Part shown: in pieces, positions 23,967 through 37,343 of the stretch
Numbering within the stretch: the stretch's first letter is position 1
Layout: each line of letters starts with the position of its first letter
NCBI RefSeq assembly: GCF_010015585.1
Contig: NW_022985068.1
Span: 960,123 to 1,024,122, forward strand
Length of the DNA stretch: 64,000 bases
Direction of reading: 5' to 3'
Origin: Eremomyces bilateralis CBS 781.70
Taxonomy: Eukaryota; Ascomycota; Dothideomycetes; Eremomycetales; Eremomycetaceae
Notes under the pieces: model-generated
What the model saw: the letters and a program-made list of their open reading frames with translations, nothing else
Told to the model about the DNA's origin: nothing
Databases searched by the model: none
Position numbers and translations under genes: made by a program

Positions 23967-26772
23967 TTACATCGGCTTCGCAGGAGCGCATCCTGGACTG
24001 AGACCTGGCGTAGGCGGCGGCGTGATCGGGCCCGGCGTGGGATCCGGCGGACCTTCTACATCCCCTCTGCTTCCGAAGTACTTCGCGATATCTCCTTTAT
24101 CCTCCCACGGCCGCGGGCCCAGCAACCGTAACAGATCCTCGCGCGTCAACATCTCCTTCGTCAGGAGCTCCTCCGCCACGATGCCGACCTGCTCCTTCTT
24201 CTCGGTCAGCAGGTCTTTGCACTGCTGGTATGCCTCATCGATGATGCGGCGCACCTCGCCGTCGATGTTCTTCGCGGTCTCCTCGGAGAAGGGCTTGTGC
24301 AGCTGCTGCTGGTTGTCGTCTTCGAAGTAGAGGTAGCCGATCTTGCGGCTCATGCCGAACTTCGTGACCATCGCGGTCGCCAGTCTTGTGACCTTGTTGA
24401 AGTCGTCCGACGCGCCCGACGTGACGGTGTCGAAGTGCAGCTCCTCGGAAACGCGACCGCCGAGCGTCATCGCCATGCGGTCCATGAGCTGATTGACGTT
24501 CATCAGGTAGGAATCGCCAGCCGGGAGATATTGAGCGTAACCCAGGGCTGCCGAACCACGAGGGATGATGGAAACTTTGAGCAACGGATCCGCATATTTG
24601 AAGTACCACCCGCAGATGGCATGGCCAGCCTCATGGTACGCAACGACTCGCTTCTCTTCGGGGTTCAAAACGAGGGACTTCTTTTCTAGTCCACCAATAA
24701 CGCGCTCGATGGCCCCTTCGAAATGCACCATCTCCACGCTATCGGCATTGTGTCGGGCGGCTATCATCGTAATTAGCAAGAAGCCTAAAGGGCCATGGAA
24801 CGAGTAACTTACCGATCAAAGCAGCTTCATTGACACAGTTAGCGATGTCGGCCCCCGAGAACCCTGGCGTCAGCGATGAGAGTCTGCCCTTCAGATGTTC
24901 GATATCCTCGTTCGTGACGATATTCTTCAAGTGTACCGCGAAGATTTGCTTTCGTCCCTCCATAGTCGGCTTGTCAATGGAGATATGACGATCGAAACGG
25001 CCGGGTCGCAAAAGGGCCTTGTCCAAAATGTCAGGCCTGTTGGTACCCGCCATGACCACGACCTGCTCGGCCGTGTTGAAACCGTCCATCTCTGTGAGAA
25101 TCTGGTTCAGCGTGCTTTCTCGCTCGTCGTTGCCTCCTCCAAAGTTTGACTTCGCTCTTGATTTCCCAATGGCGTCGATTTCGTCGATGAAGATGATGCA
25201 CGGCGTGTTCTTCCTGGCGGTGGCGAACAGGTCCCGCACGCGTGACGGACCGACACCCACAAACATCTCGACGAACTCGGAGCCGCTGACGCTGAAGAAT
25301 GGGACCCCGGACTCGCCTGCCGTCGCCTTCGCGAGGAGGGTCTTACCCGTCCCCGGAGGCCCGGAGAGGATGGCACCGCGAGGAATCTTCGCGCCGAGTT
25401 TCTGGTAGACGCCCGGTTCTTTAAGGAAGCTGACGAATTCCATGATCTCTTGCTTCGCTTCGTCCATGCCCGCGACGTCGGCGAACTTGACCCGTACGTC
25501 AGTTTCGTGGTTGAATTTCTTCGCGCGACTGCGCATCATCCCGAAGATTCCACTCTGGCCACCGCCGCCGCCGCCTCCTGCTCGTCGAGACATGTAGATG
25601 ATGGCGCCGATGAACAGCAGCGTAGGGCCGAAGGAGAATATTGTCTGGAGCAGCGGCATCTCGGAGTGATAGGCGACCGGTATCCGTTCGCTTGAAGGGA
25701 TGCCCAACTCTTTTTGCGCCTCCTCTAGACCTCGCTCGAACGCCTCCACCGATCCGATGCTGAAGAAGTAGAAGAACGCAGGGTTCACCGCGGGCGATTC
25801 CGGATACAAGGCAGCAACCTGCTCGCGGTGCAGGAAGACCTGGGCGCGGCTCTGGTTGAGAACGATGATCTTTTCCACCAAGCCTTTGTCCAGGTAGGTG
25901 TTTCGGAACTCCTGCCAGGTGATCTCGCGAGAGTTCTCGCCCATCCCGCTCGTCGACCATAGCAACCATGTCGCCACCGCCGCGATCGCGAACGTGTTCC
26001 AGTCCAGCTTGAACTCAAACCCCGGTGGTTTTTCATCCTTACCCTTGCCATCCTTATCCTTCTCCTTGGACTTCGGACCGGGATCGTGGGCACCGGCTTT
26101 CTGCTCCGGCTCGTCGTCCTTGGATTCTTTCTCCACCTTGGATTCCTTCAACGCCTCCTTCTCCGCCCGCTCGTATACTTCGTTGCCGACGCGTCGCGCG
26201 GTTTTGGAACTAAGACGGGCCAGCCTCGCGATGTCGCCTAATGACAGCGGCTTCCCCCTCCGCGCAAGCTCCAAGGATTCCTCAATCTCAGGCGGGATGC
26301 CGTTCTTTTTATAATCCTCGAAGACCTCGTGGAGCTCCTTCTGCATGGACTGGGGCATCCCCTTCTTGAGCATATCCCTCAGATTTTCCAGATGGCGTTC
26401 ATCGTCGGGCGAGAGTTTCTGTGGCGGAGGTTTTGAATCTTTTCCGGTGGGTGGTTGGTTCGGCGAGGAAGGGGCGTCGGGGCTCTTGGAGTTGTAGAAA
26501 TGCTCGAAGCCCGACGGCGGCTTGTCGGATCGGCCGTCCTTCGACACCTTCCCATCCTTCTCCGACGGGGACTCCTTGTCGTCCTTAATTGGCTCTTTGG
26601 AATCTTTCGGATCCTTGGGCGGACCGGTGGCGTATGCTCGTCGTGATGCAGCGAAGGCGTGCCGTGGCAGTCGAGCGGACGCAGCGCGTCGGAAGTATGC
26701 TCTGCTGGCGCCATCGACAGTGTGGAAGGAGGTTTGGGACAGGTGCCTCGAGATCCGGAAGAGGGTTGTCAT
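23967..26772 (-). CDS. Mitochondrial m-AAA protease subunit, Yta12/Afg3 type (917 aa)
   Basis: Exons 26772..24813 and 24760..23967 with a 52-bp intron. It is an ATP-dependent inner-membrane zinc protease of the FtsH family with its active side in the matrix; it degrades misfolded membrane proteins and matures proteins such as MrpL32. Seen in order: an Arg/Ser/Ala-rich presequence (about 1-50), a long charged Lys/Asp/Pro linker (50-250), membrane helix 1 at about 258-273, an intermembrane FtsH-extracellular domain, helix 2 at about 376-394 followed by a Gly run, Walker A Gly-Pro-Pro-Gly-Thr-Gly-Lys-Thr at 471-478, Walker B Ile-Ile-Phe-Ile-Asp-Glu, the second region of homology, the zinc motif His-Glu-Ala-Gly-His at 696-700, and a Pro-rich tail. 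The charged linker makes it longer than yeast Yta12 (825 aa). Whether it is the Yta12 or Afg3/Yta10 ortholog is not settled by eye; the long linker favours Yta12. Confidence 0.96.
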
Positions 26773-27712
26773 GGCTGGGCCGGCGTGGAGCGAGGAGCTC
26801 GAAGAGGTTTTGATGGCGTTGCGTTGGAGCTGCTCATGCGACGGTTCCAGGATGTTGGTTTCCTCAATAAGGGGTCGTGGGAAACGGAGGAATCAACGGA
26901 GTTCAAAAGGGGCCAGGTCCGGCGCATGGGGTATGGACGAGGCCGCGATGAAGGATACTTGGGACATTGAGTTGCGTGATCCTCATACATGCCGACTTTG
27001 GGCATTGGACGATGGTTCTGTTCGGATTCTGGTCCCACAGATTCCACACAATTCTGACTGCCACGCGCCACACTTTTGCCTGGTCTGGCCTGAGGCATCC
27101 ACATCGGATTTATGACTAGATGCAACGTCCGCAGATCCATGCTCTATCACAAGAATTTTGCAAGGTACGGTATTAATATTCTGTCCCTACAGGGGATTGG
27201 GAGGTTGCCTAATGATACGGCTTGACAACACTGGCAAAAAGTCATAGATACCGTCGGGAGACTTAAATATTCCATTAAAATCCCCCATGATATCGTCTCG
27301 TCGAGGTAAGTGATTTTCGTAGAGGAAGACCAGCCGAATTGGGTTCTGGACCTTTGTAGCTCATCAATTATTACAAACACAGAGGTCACTCATCCTTGTC
27401 GGCAGTAGAGATGAAAGTGAAGGCGAGGCAGGTCTACGCCATAGATGAACTCCACTGCTCTGATCACGAAGAGCAATCCGACGACGAACTCTTCGCTCTA
27501 TCGTACAGACAGAAAGCAGAACCGAGTATAGGAGACGACACATAGGGCCGAGAAGTTTTCCATTGTCTATCATGAGGAGGAACTAACTAGGTATACAACA
27601 CCACACCGAAGAATTTTGCACTCCCGAGCCCACGACATGCCCTGCACCATCCCTACGTGCGCATCTACCATCATCCTCGTTAAAAGTCCACAGCACTCGT
27701 GAAGAGAGCCGC
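26773..27712. promoter_or_regulatory. m-AAA protease promoter region and tef1 3' flank
   Basis: This 940-bp gap separates two minus-strand genes. It should contain the protease promoter (next to 26773) and the tef1 3' untranslated region (next to 27712). Frames inside it on both strands are short and unsupported. Confidence 0.5.
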
Positions 27713-29631
<1,919 letters not shown>

Positions 29632-30504
29632 GGTGAAGGTTTGATTTGACGGTTTCTAAGTGTTTAGAAAAGGGTAGATTGATGTCCTGAGAGAGATTCA
29701 GGAAGGCTGGAATTGCTCAGATACGAATGCCAAATGATTCGAGGTATGAACGACGAGGAAAAGAAGAAGAGAAGAATGGAAGAGAGGGGCGGGCGAGGAG
29801 AAAGTTTTTGTGCGTTCAGGTTATGTTGGTGGGGGATTCGCTTGAACGCGCTAGTCCCGTTGCGGCAAGTGGGTTCAACCGGAATATTCGCTCTGACTCT
29901 TCACCTCCCAGGTCACCACTCCAACTCACCACCACCCCGCCCACGAACGACGCACCCATTCACCCATTCACCGATCGACGCCAAAAAAAAAACTTTTTCG
30001 TTTCTACCTAAAACTTTTCATGCCACAGTACAATTTTTCTTCTATTAGGTTGGATGACCGTGGGTGGAGGTCCTCTCCCGAGCATGCTCCACCCTGCTCA
30101 ACATCATTCCATTCCTGGCGAACACAGGAGAGTTTGGTCTAGTTTAATGGTGCCGCCCAACCCATGAAACCATGATGCCCAACTGAAGTTGGAACTGAAG
30201 TTTGGGCCTGCTAGTTAACTACACACTGTGTGTTGGAATCAGGGTAGATCAGCCCCAAACCCTGGAATCGCCGCCTGAAGGCAGGAATGGGACCCCTAAA
30301 TATGTTCCTATCTGACTAGAAATACTGGCCTACGGAGTCATATCGATCGCTCTTCTGACACACAACGAGCCACTGGACCGCATACCTTATCGTGTAGCTG
30401 AGATTGAATCTATCTGCTTTATGACACCGCTACTTGGCATAATATCTGGTGAACCTGTCTCCCCTCCACTCGGAGTGCACTCCGATATTTACAGTAGATG
30501 TCCA
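29632..30504 (-). promoter_or_regulatory. tef1 promoter region with pyrimidine tract
   Basis: Upstream of tef1 on the coding strand, 29805..29757 is an almost pure CT tract (AG-rich on the plus strand), 125-175 bases before the ATG. CT-rich tracts near the transcription start are typical of highly expressed filamentous-fungal genes. An A10/T5 run lies at about 29982-29998. The distal part also holds the 3' flank of SLS1, which ends at 30505. No TATA box is assigned. Confidence 0.55.
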
Positions 30505-33143
30505 TTATCTTCGAGTGGAGTTGGGTCCACTCGAAGGTCTATCCTGGATTGCAGACTTGACTGCAGCAGTGAGATCCTTACATAGCCTCAAGGAGTGCGT
30601 CATAAATCTTGCAATGTGTTCATTTTCCATAGACGGGGTTTCCTTCGCCTTCACCTCCTTGGCCGAAGAATGGGGTTCGGGCTGGGATTCCACCGATTCA
30701 GAGCCTTCCAGTGCGAAATTTAATCGTAGCTCGTTCTCGACATCTCGGAATTTATCGCCTTCGGTGCTGAGGAAGCGCAAGGGGCCATCGGCGGAAGTTA
30801 GGGGAGTCTCGTGCTCCGTCCGTATGTCGAAGAGCTCGTATTGGATATCTTGTATGCCGTCGATTAGACTGGATTGCTTTGGGGAAAGTGTTTTCTGAAT
30901 CGCTTGCACCAGTCCGGGTAGAGATGTAGTAGCAACTTCGGAAGACAAGGTAGTAGGGTTTTTACCCGCTGCAATAGAACGTTCAATTACGCCGACGATG
31001 CCTTGCACCGAAGATGGTAATGAACCCATGTTGTGTCTTTTGCGTATCGTCCATTCGATATCGCATGCCGCCGGAGGTAGTCGCATGTCGATCCGTTCTT
31101 CGTCAAGAACCACGCTGGCGCCGAGAAAACTTCTTCCGTCATGGTACGGTCGAGAGCGGAAGGACAGATCAAAAGTCCGATTTTGCAGCTCCAATGGAAC
31201 TTGCCACGGCGATGGTCCGAACCGGAACACGGTCCGACTCGAGGTTGGAACTTTCTCCGACGGTGTAGGAGCCGGTAACGTGCCCAAGAAGTGCGTGGCG
31301 CCCGGGATCCAAGGAACGAAATGTCTTCGCCGGGCCGCGGTGGAGGATTCGCGCGTGCTGCCACTAAAGACGACCAGCCCGGGTCGTGAGAATATCTCCA
31401 GCATGGGTTCTGGATTCCAGATAGAAATATCAAGAGAGCTTGCGGCGTTGGGGGCCCCTGTCCTTCTTGACGCCAATGATTTACGCAGGACTTTTTCAAC
31501 TGTTTTGATCTGCGTCTGAACCGGCTCGCCATGCTTCGCAAACCAATCGAAAACAGGTTCTAGATGTTTGGTCACCTCAATTTCTTGGTTGCCTTCGTCC
31601 TTGTGCGATTCATCCTGGAAGGTTTGGGGGATGGGAGAGGCAAGCCTTCTAAGAGAGGAGTCGCTTGCTAAACCGTGGATAAACACTTGCTTAGCAGAAA
31701 GTGGTGGAATAGCGACGTAGTTGCCTGGAACCCCTTTCTTAAACTTAATCGGCAGTAGATGAGTAAACTTTTCTCTTGACATATGATGAGCAAGAAACGC
31801 AAACCCCCTCAAGGCCTCGGCGACACCTGCTTTGGTGGACACGATAGATAGCTATTGCAATCCGTTAGAAGCTTCATCTCCGATATAGACATACGAACAT
31901 ACCATGGATGAATCTTGGGGGGGAGTGTCTTCAGAGGTTATTGATTTTATCTCTCTCGATTCAAATACCAGCATTTCTGGCGGGAGCTTCGGGGCAACCG
32001 CATTCATCGGCGAGATGACCATGCCACAAGCATCTTGCAGCAACGAAGTTGCATCCGTATTGAACAGCAAACCACGACCTTTTTGGAAGGGGGATAGATC
32101 AACTTTTGCCAGCACAATGCTTTCCAGTGCTGCTCTGACATCTTCGAGAGCATATCGAGTGGCGCCTTTGTCTCCGGATATGCGAATCGAGACTTTTCGG
32201 AGCCGTTGGGTGTCGGTGGAAACGTTGATATGCACCGCGCGATTCCTCTGAACGGCATCGAAGAATCCCTGGAAAGCTATTTGAAGCGTCAGGATAGCAA
32301 ATCAATAGTACCCGCATTGCACTGACCATCGCTCATGAGGAGATGTAGTTGCCATTGCGGCAACGAAACCGTAACCTGACCCGAGGCGAATATCTCGTCC
32401 TCCATTTCAACATCCCAAACATGTCGTAGAATCGTTTCGCCGTATAAGGTTTTCGCCGTGATAGATCGGTTCGGATCCTCTTCCGCGCTCGGAGCTTGCG
32501 GATTCCTCAACTCAGGTGTCCACGGTGAGTAGCGAAACTTTAGTCCGTTTTCCAACTGGACCTGAAGTACTAGACCTTTCTGGTGTGCCTTCGCGTTATG
32601 CCGTGCGAGATAGGCGCGTAATTGATCTCCTGTGAAGCCATTCCCCAATACAAATTGCAATCTCCCAAACTCCTCCCTCGTCACTGATATCGTGTCCTCC
32701 TTGTCACCCGGGTTTGGAGGCCGTAACTTATCGATCTCGTTGAACACATCCTCTGGGGTATGGGGCCGGTTTGCTTTGTCGATAAAATCCTCCACTCCCA
32801 ATCCATTCAAGTTTGGGTTGCCCTCCTCCTCTTTCAGAGCGCTTTCTTCCACAGCATCCGCATCGTGTGGTTCGGCCTCGGATTCGGCATGTCGCAAGAT
32901 GATCACCGGCGAATCCTTCCCGAGAAATCGAGACTTCAACGGCGTCGCGACTTCTCGCCGCTCATTTCCCTTCTTGCCGAGTATGCGCCCCCATGGACGG
33001 CCGGAATGTACGAATCGGTTCGGTCCCTGCTGGTGCAGGAGGCGGAGATGGAAGGCGTGTCGCGTGCTCGGGGATATCTGGAAACGCAGGCTTTGGGCAC
33101 AGCTGGAGCAGATGAACGGTTTAGGTCCAGGTAGAAAGTTCAT
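30505..33143 (-). CDS. SLS1-like mitochondrial inner-membrane-bound regulator (845 aa)
   Basis: Exons 33143..32327, 32276..31903 and 31851..30505; introns of 50 and 51 bp, phases consistent. It matches the fungal SLS family (mitochondrial inner-membrane-bound regulator). In yeast Sls1 helps coordinate mitochondrial transcription and translation of respiratory subunits at the inner membrane. The N-terminus from the ATG at 33143 is rich in Arg, His, Ser and hydrophobic residues with no acidic residue for about 40 positions, as expected of a mitochondrial presequence. An in-frame ATG at 33233 would add 30 residues that look less like a targeting signal (875 aa); I prefer 33143. The central part has an all-beta/KH-like region before the first intron and many Glu/Asp in the C-terminal tail. 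It is longer than yeast Sls1 (643 aa), as in other filamentous fungi. Confidence 0.87.
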
Positions 33144-33544
33144 CGGTATGGAACTAGCCTTGACCGCGTGACTGTGCGTGTCGTAGGATGGTGAGTTGCT
33201 ATACGGTATGACACAGCGGAAATGTTCTTTCATGAAATTCCCAGATCTCGGCGACCCTTCATTGCCAAATCAAGGTATTGCAGGGGACGGATGGCGACAG
33301 GGGTAGCTCCTCATCCAGACTCCAGGCCTTAATCCTCACGGCTTAATTACATATTATGTACTAACTAATTACAAGGAACTAAAAAAGTACAACTAATTTT
33401 AGCATCGTAATCTCATACTAGAACATCGTGATGTTGAGAGATAAATTTCTAATTGCCGGTACTCTGTGCAATTATATCTTGTGGAGAGCCATCTGGACAC
33501 GGATGTTTCTATCTAATACCAGATTCATTAATAGCCTACTTCCC
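33144..33544. promoter_or_regulatory. SLS1 upstream region
   Basis: A 400-bp, AT-rich gap before the NT-C2 gene's 3' end. It should contain the SLS1 promoter and NT-C2 terminator. Runs of A/T at 33340-33460 are visible. No further gene. Confidence 0.45.
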
Positions 33545-34950
33545 TTATGAGCCCCTCGGATTAGAGATCTGCCAGCTTCTCAGATCTTCTCGAGCATCGA
33601 ACTCGTCCATCTCAGTATTATGTGGGCGTCGCCCCCTCTCCGATGCCGCCTTCATATTCTGAGCTTGTTGCTCCAGGCTCCCTCGCCCTCGGATTCCTTC
33701 GCCTGCCGTCAGAGGGACCTCATGCTTATCCAAGTCCTTGAGAGTCTCAAGAGATCCATCCTTGCTATTTGGTCGTGATGAGAATGCTCCGGAATAGTTC
33801 CTCCGGCTCGGATGCAGGGTGTTCCTCTCACTACCACTGAGGGATCCACTGTCTTCAACATTGCCATTGCCGGCGCCGTTTGGGTCGAAGCTCAGGTCTC
33901 GGTCGCCCCAGCCGTCACCACCAGCAAATATGTCCTCGATGCATTTGTCCGCGCTCAACTCTCCGGGTTGTGCGGCCCATTTTGCTGCAAGGGTCCGTCG
34001 GTAGAGGTCCTGAAGCTCACCAGCCTCGCGCGATCGATGGCTTAGAGCAGGCATTTCTAACCATGTTAGCCACGGTCAAGCGCAAGTATCATTTCGACGT
34101 ACGCCCTATATCGTCCGACTCTACTTGCTCTCCTCCAACCACAATCCCAGCGATGCCGCCGAACACCTGAGCGGTTCGTAGCGGGGGCCTGCTATATATT
34201 GAGCCTCAAATACCTTAAACAATCAGCGACGTTGCACTTACGCTATGAAGTTTCGATCCCCCTCAGTCTGGCGAAGGAAGATGCTGATCTGGGACGGTTA
34301 GCGCCACCTGATTATGCCTCATAAGCGCCCTATTATACCCTCAATGTACTATTGATCTTGCTATCCTGCATGAGGTATCGTCTTGAAATTCCGACGTCTC
34401 CTTCGGCCTCGCTTGCTTCCACGTACTCGGCCAGATTCAATTTCACAACACCCAGTATTATCCGCTCCCCTTTGCTTCCAGAAGAGTATTCCTGGATTAC
34501 CTCGAAATGTATCCATGACTCCTGCAAGAGACCGGATTTGTCGATCGTGAACCGTACTGCGAAATGAGCCTCATGGTTCCACGTAACTTTATGCTCCTTG
34601 ATATCTCGCTTCTCGGTCCGACCCTGGTGATCTCCGGCGGCGGAATGCGGGAGGTGCCATTTGACGAATGACTTTCCGGAGACGAGGGGAACGTTATTTA
34701 GGTCGAGGACCTGAGCAAGGCTCAGCAAGGTACTATGCCACGGATAATGGCGGGACAAACCTGCAAGTCAAGATCGAACTTTGCCTATTCAGCAGTTAGA
34801 ATGATATAGTTGAAAGCCAAAGTTCCTGGCATCGTTCCCATACCCTTCGATTCTTCGGGACTGCCAACTCGGTCAGCGAATTCCGAGCCCAGTTTTGGGA
34901 CCGCTTCCAAAGGGCAGTCGGCGGCATGGTTTCTCACCAAAGGCTTGCAT
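33545..34950 (-). CDS. NT-C2 domain protein (EEIG1/EHBP1-type), 356 aa, seven exons
   Basis: Exons 34950..34938 (13 bp), 34860..34844 (17), 34784..34761 (24), 34710..34339, 34288..34242 (47), 34188..34103 and 34056..33545. Joined, the first residues read Met-Gln-Ala-Phe-Val-Pro-Lys-Asn-Arg-Arg, then Lys-Phe-Asp-Leu-Asp-Leu-Gln-Val, a typical NT-C2 start. The domain continues with Pro-Leu-Val-Ser-Gly, Phe-Val-Lys-Trp-His-Leu and Ser-Trp-Ile-His-Phe-Glu-Val. It ends near residue 160 with Pro-Pro-Leu-Arg-Thr-Ala-Gln-Val-Phe-Gly-Gly-Ile. NT-C2 is a lipid-binding C2 variant in proteins tying membranes to the cytoskeleton or endocytic traffic; the fungal function is unknown. The C-terminal 170 residues are polar with Leu-Tyr-Arg-Arg-Thr-Leu-Ala-Ala-Lys-Trp near their start. 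Every splice phase fits, but the tiny exons rest on my reading alone. Confidence 0.87.
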
Positions 34951-35386
34951 GTTGGGCAACTATTCCAAGAATCACTTCTTCACGAGAAGCGGATGTGTTC
35001 GCGCATTTGTTGGTAGGGGCAGGCGCGAGAGGTGAATGATTGACTGCCGGTAGCTCGTGCTCGTGAATTGATCGCCGCGGCCTTCATGTTCATTCTCATG
35101 CTCCTATCCCGCGACTGCAGTAAGGTAGCAATTTTTCAGTGTAGATGCTCAGTGATTAATTCATAGTTATTATCCGATGAAGTTTGAAGGTTGACCGAGT
35201 ATCATCAATGACCCCACGCAGCACCTGATGCTTGGCGATCATCTCAGCCCCAGGGTCAATCGCTAGTCTACTTAATTATAGCTCTATCCCACGCCAGGAC
35301 TATTCGCCGTTGAAACCATTACAGGAAATTACATAAGATACCACACTCATTGAAGTACCCGTATCCATCATCATTGAGACGTTGGG
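34951..35386. promoter_or_regulatory. Bidirectional promoter between NT-C2 and TAD1 genes
   Basis: The 436 bp between start codons at 34950 (minus) and 35387 (plus) must carry both promoters. No defined site recognised. Confidence 0.55.
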
Positions 35387-36782
35387 ATGAACAATCGGGC
35401 AGATGAAGTGGCTCGTTGTGTGACATCCGCATTCGACGAATTACCTCCAAGGGCAAAGCCCAGGCGAGAAGAGGTAGTCTCAGAATGGGTTCCATTGAGT
35501 GGAATTGTCCTTATGGATGAAGGTGACTCCTCGCGATTAAAACATATCCTTTTCGTCAAGCTAATTACTATATACAGAGACCGGGGAATTAAGATGCGTT
35601 GCTTTTGCGTCAGTAGAATCTACCCTCATCTATAGATGTCACGGCCCTCACTGATATGCAGGACAGGAATGAAATGCCTCCCTCGCAATCATGTCCGCTT
35701 AGCGAAAGGCAATACTCTCCATGACTCTCATGCAGAAGTGCTAGTTCTCCGTGCGTTCAATCGCCTTCTTCTCGAAGAATGTCGTCGATTGCTTGAAGCA
35801 CCAATGGAGAGCCAAAACACGATTGTTCAATGGAGGCGGGCCCCAAATACCCCAGGATCCAGTACGGACGGACCCCCGTTTACAATCCGTCATGGTACCA
35901 GGATCATTATGTATTCCAGCGAAGCGCCTTGCGGCGACGCAAGCATGGAGTTGATCATCGAGAAGCAGGGGGATCCCACTCCATGGATGCAGACAGCGGC
36001 GGAAACGTCGGAGTCGTCAGCCCAAGATCCGGCACTTTTCGGACGCGGGTATTTTTCACAACTCGGAGTAGTGCGTCGTAAGCCTGGTGCGTATTACAGA
36101 TCAGTATCAACGTATAGAGGGGTCTAAACATCGTTCAGCCAGGCCTGATGCCCCTGAGACGTTCAGCAAGTCCTGCTCGGACAAATTGGCTATGAAGCAA
36201 TGCAGCTCTGTCCTCAGCTCCATAACATCGCCGTTCATCTACCCTGGGTCTGCCTATATCCACACACTGGTAATTCCAGAATCGCAATATAGGCCCGAAG
36301 CTTGCTCCAGGGCCTTCGGTCCGGACGGAAGACTAAGGCCCATTGTCGGCGATGGTGTGTTCCTAGAGGACGGTTACAGCTTCAGCCCGTACTCCGTCCA
36401 AACAACAAGCCACGAGTTCGAGTGGTCCCGGCGATCCATCCCCACTGACTATCGACCCAGTGCGTGCAATACGGCACTAATCGCCACTGCGACCTCTCAT
36501 GAAGTCATCGTTGGAGGCACTCTCCAGGGCCGCAAGCAATTTAACCCGCGCGGCGCAAGCAAGGTTTCAAGACGGAGCATGTGGACCTTGGCGGCGACTG
36601 TGGCACGCCTGCTTCACAACCCTATGATCGACGAAGCTATGGCGGGTCCAACCTATGCCAATTTGAAGTCTTCGGAGCTGCTGCTTGGGCGGCGGGAACT
36701 CTTGGACGTTGTCAAATCAAAGGCCCTTTCGGGTTGGATTCCGAATGATGGAGATGAGGATTTTTCTTTACAGGAAAAGTAG
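35387..36782 (+). CDS. tRNA-specific adenosine deaminase TAD1/ADAT1 (411 aa)
   Basis: Exons 35387..35522, 35578..35608, 35662..36086 and 36139..36782. Splicing a 31-bp second exon gives the conserved Leu-Arg-Cys-Val-Ala-Phe-Ala-Thr-Gly-Met-Lys-Cys-Leu-Pro. TAD1 converts adenosine 37 of tRNA-Ala to inosine. The deaminase zinc site is complete: His-Ala-Glu at 79-81, Pro-Cys-Gly-Asp at about 145-148, and a second Cys in Ser-Lys-Ser-Cys-Ser-Asp-Lys at about 210. The catalytic Glu and three zinc ligands are thus present. Downstream Arg-Ser-Met-Trp fits the ADAR/ADAT domain end. Length is close to yeast Tad1 (400 aa). Divergent from the NT-C2 gene and convergent with tyrosyl-tRNA synthetase, another tRNA-directed enzyme, though adjacency alone proves no link. 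Confidence 0.94.
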
Positions 36783-37343
36783 AGGAATGCCTCTCATCCT
36801 CGTTTCATTTGAAAATCTTATCACCTGCGGGGGGATGCCCGCTTTCAGACGTTCATGAGATACTATCTAGAAATTGCTAAGATGTCAGTTGCCGAGGAAG
36901 CTTCATCTTTGACCCAGATGGATAACTTGTTGGAAATTGCATAGGTGAATGTCATCCTATCTGCAACTGAGTCGGCTAAGATATGTCGTTCAGAATGGAT
37001 TCTCAATTCGTGAACCCAGTGCTAAATGAGCCCTAGAAAAGCTAATTTGTGACTTGTACACTTAATTGCGAGAGGCAAGACGCAATAACGACTTCAATTG
37101 ACGGTATAAAAACCATGACAGTCTATAGCCTAAAGCCATGAAGGTCTAATTTTGAGTGTATCCTATCTCTAGGCAATCCCACTTCCATGTACACTATCTA
37201 CGTGATGATCGGGGATAGGCACAACCCCGGCGCAGCAAGTAGCAACATAGCAAATTGTATGCTGCTCTGCTGTGCTCTGCTTGTCTCTGCTTGTTTTGTC
37301 TGAATGGCAGGAACTTTGGGGCAGACGAACTTCTCATTACCAC
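36783..37343. other. Convergent intergenic region, 3' flanks
   Basis: TAD1 and tyrosyl-tRNA synthetase genes converge on this 561-bp AT-rich gap, so it holds two 3' untranslated regions. No gene seen. Confidence 0.5.
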
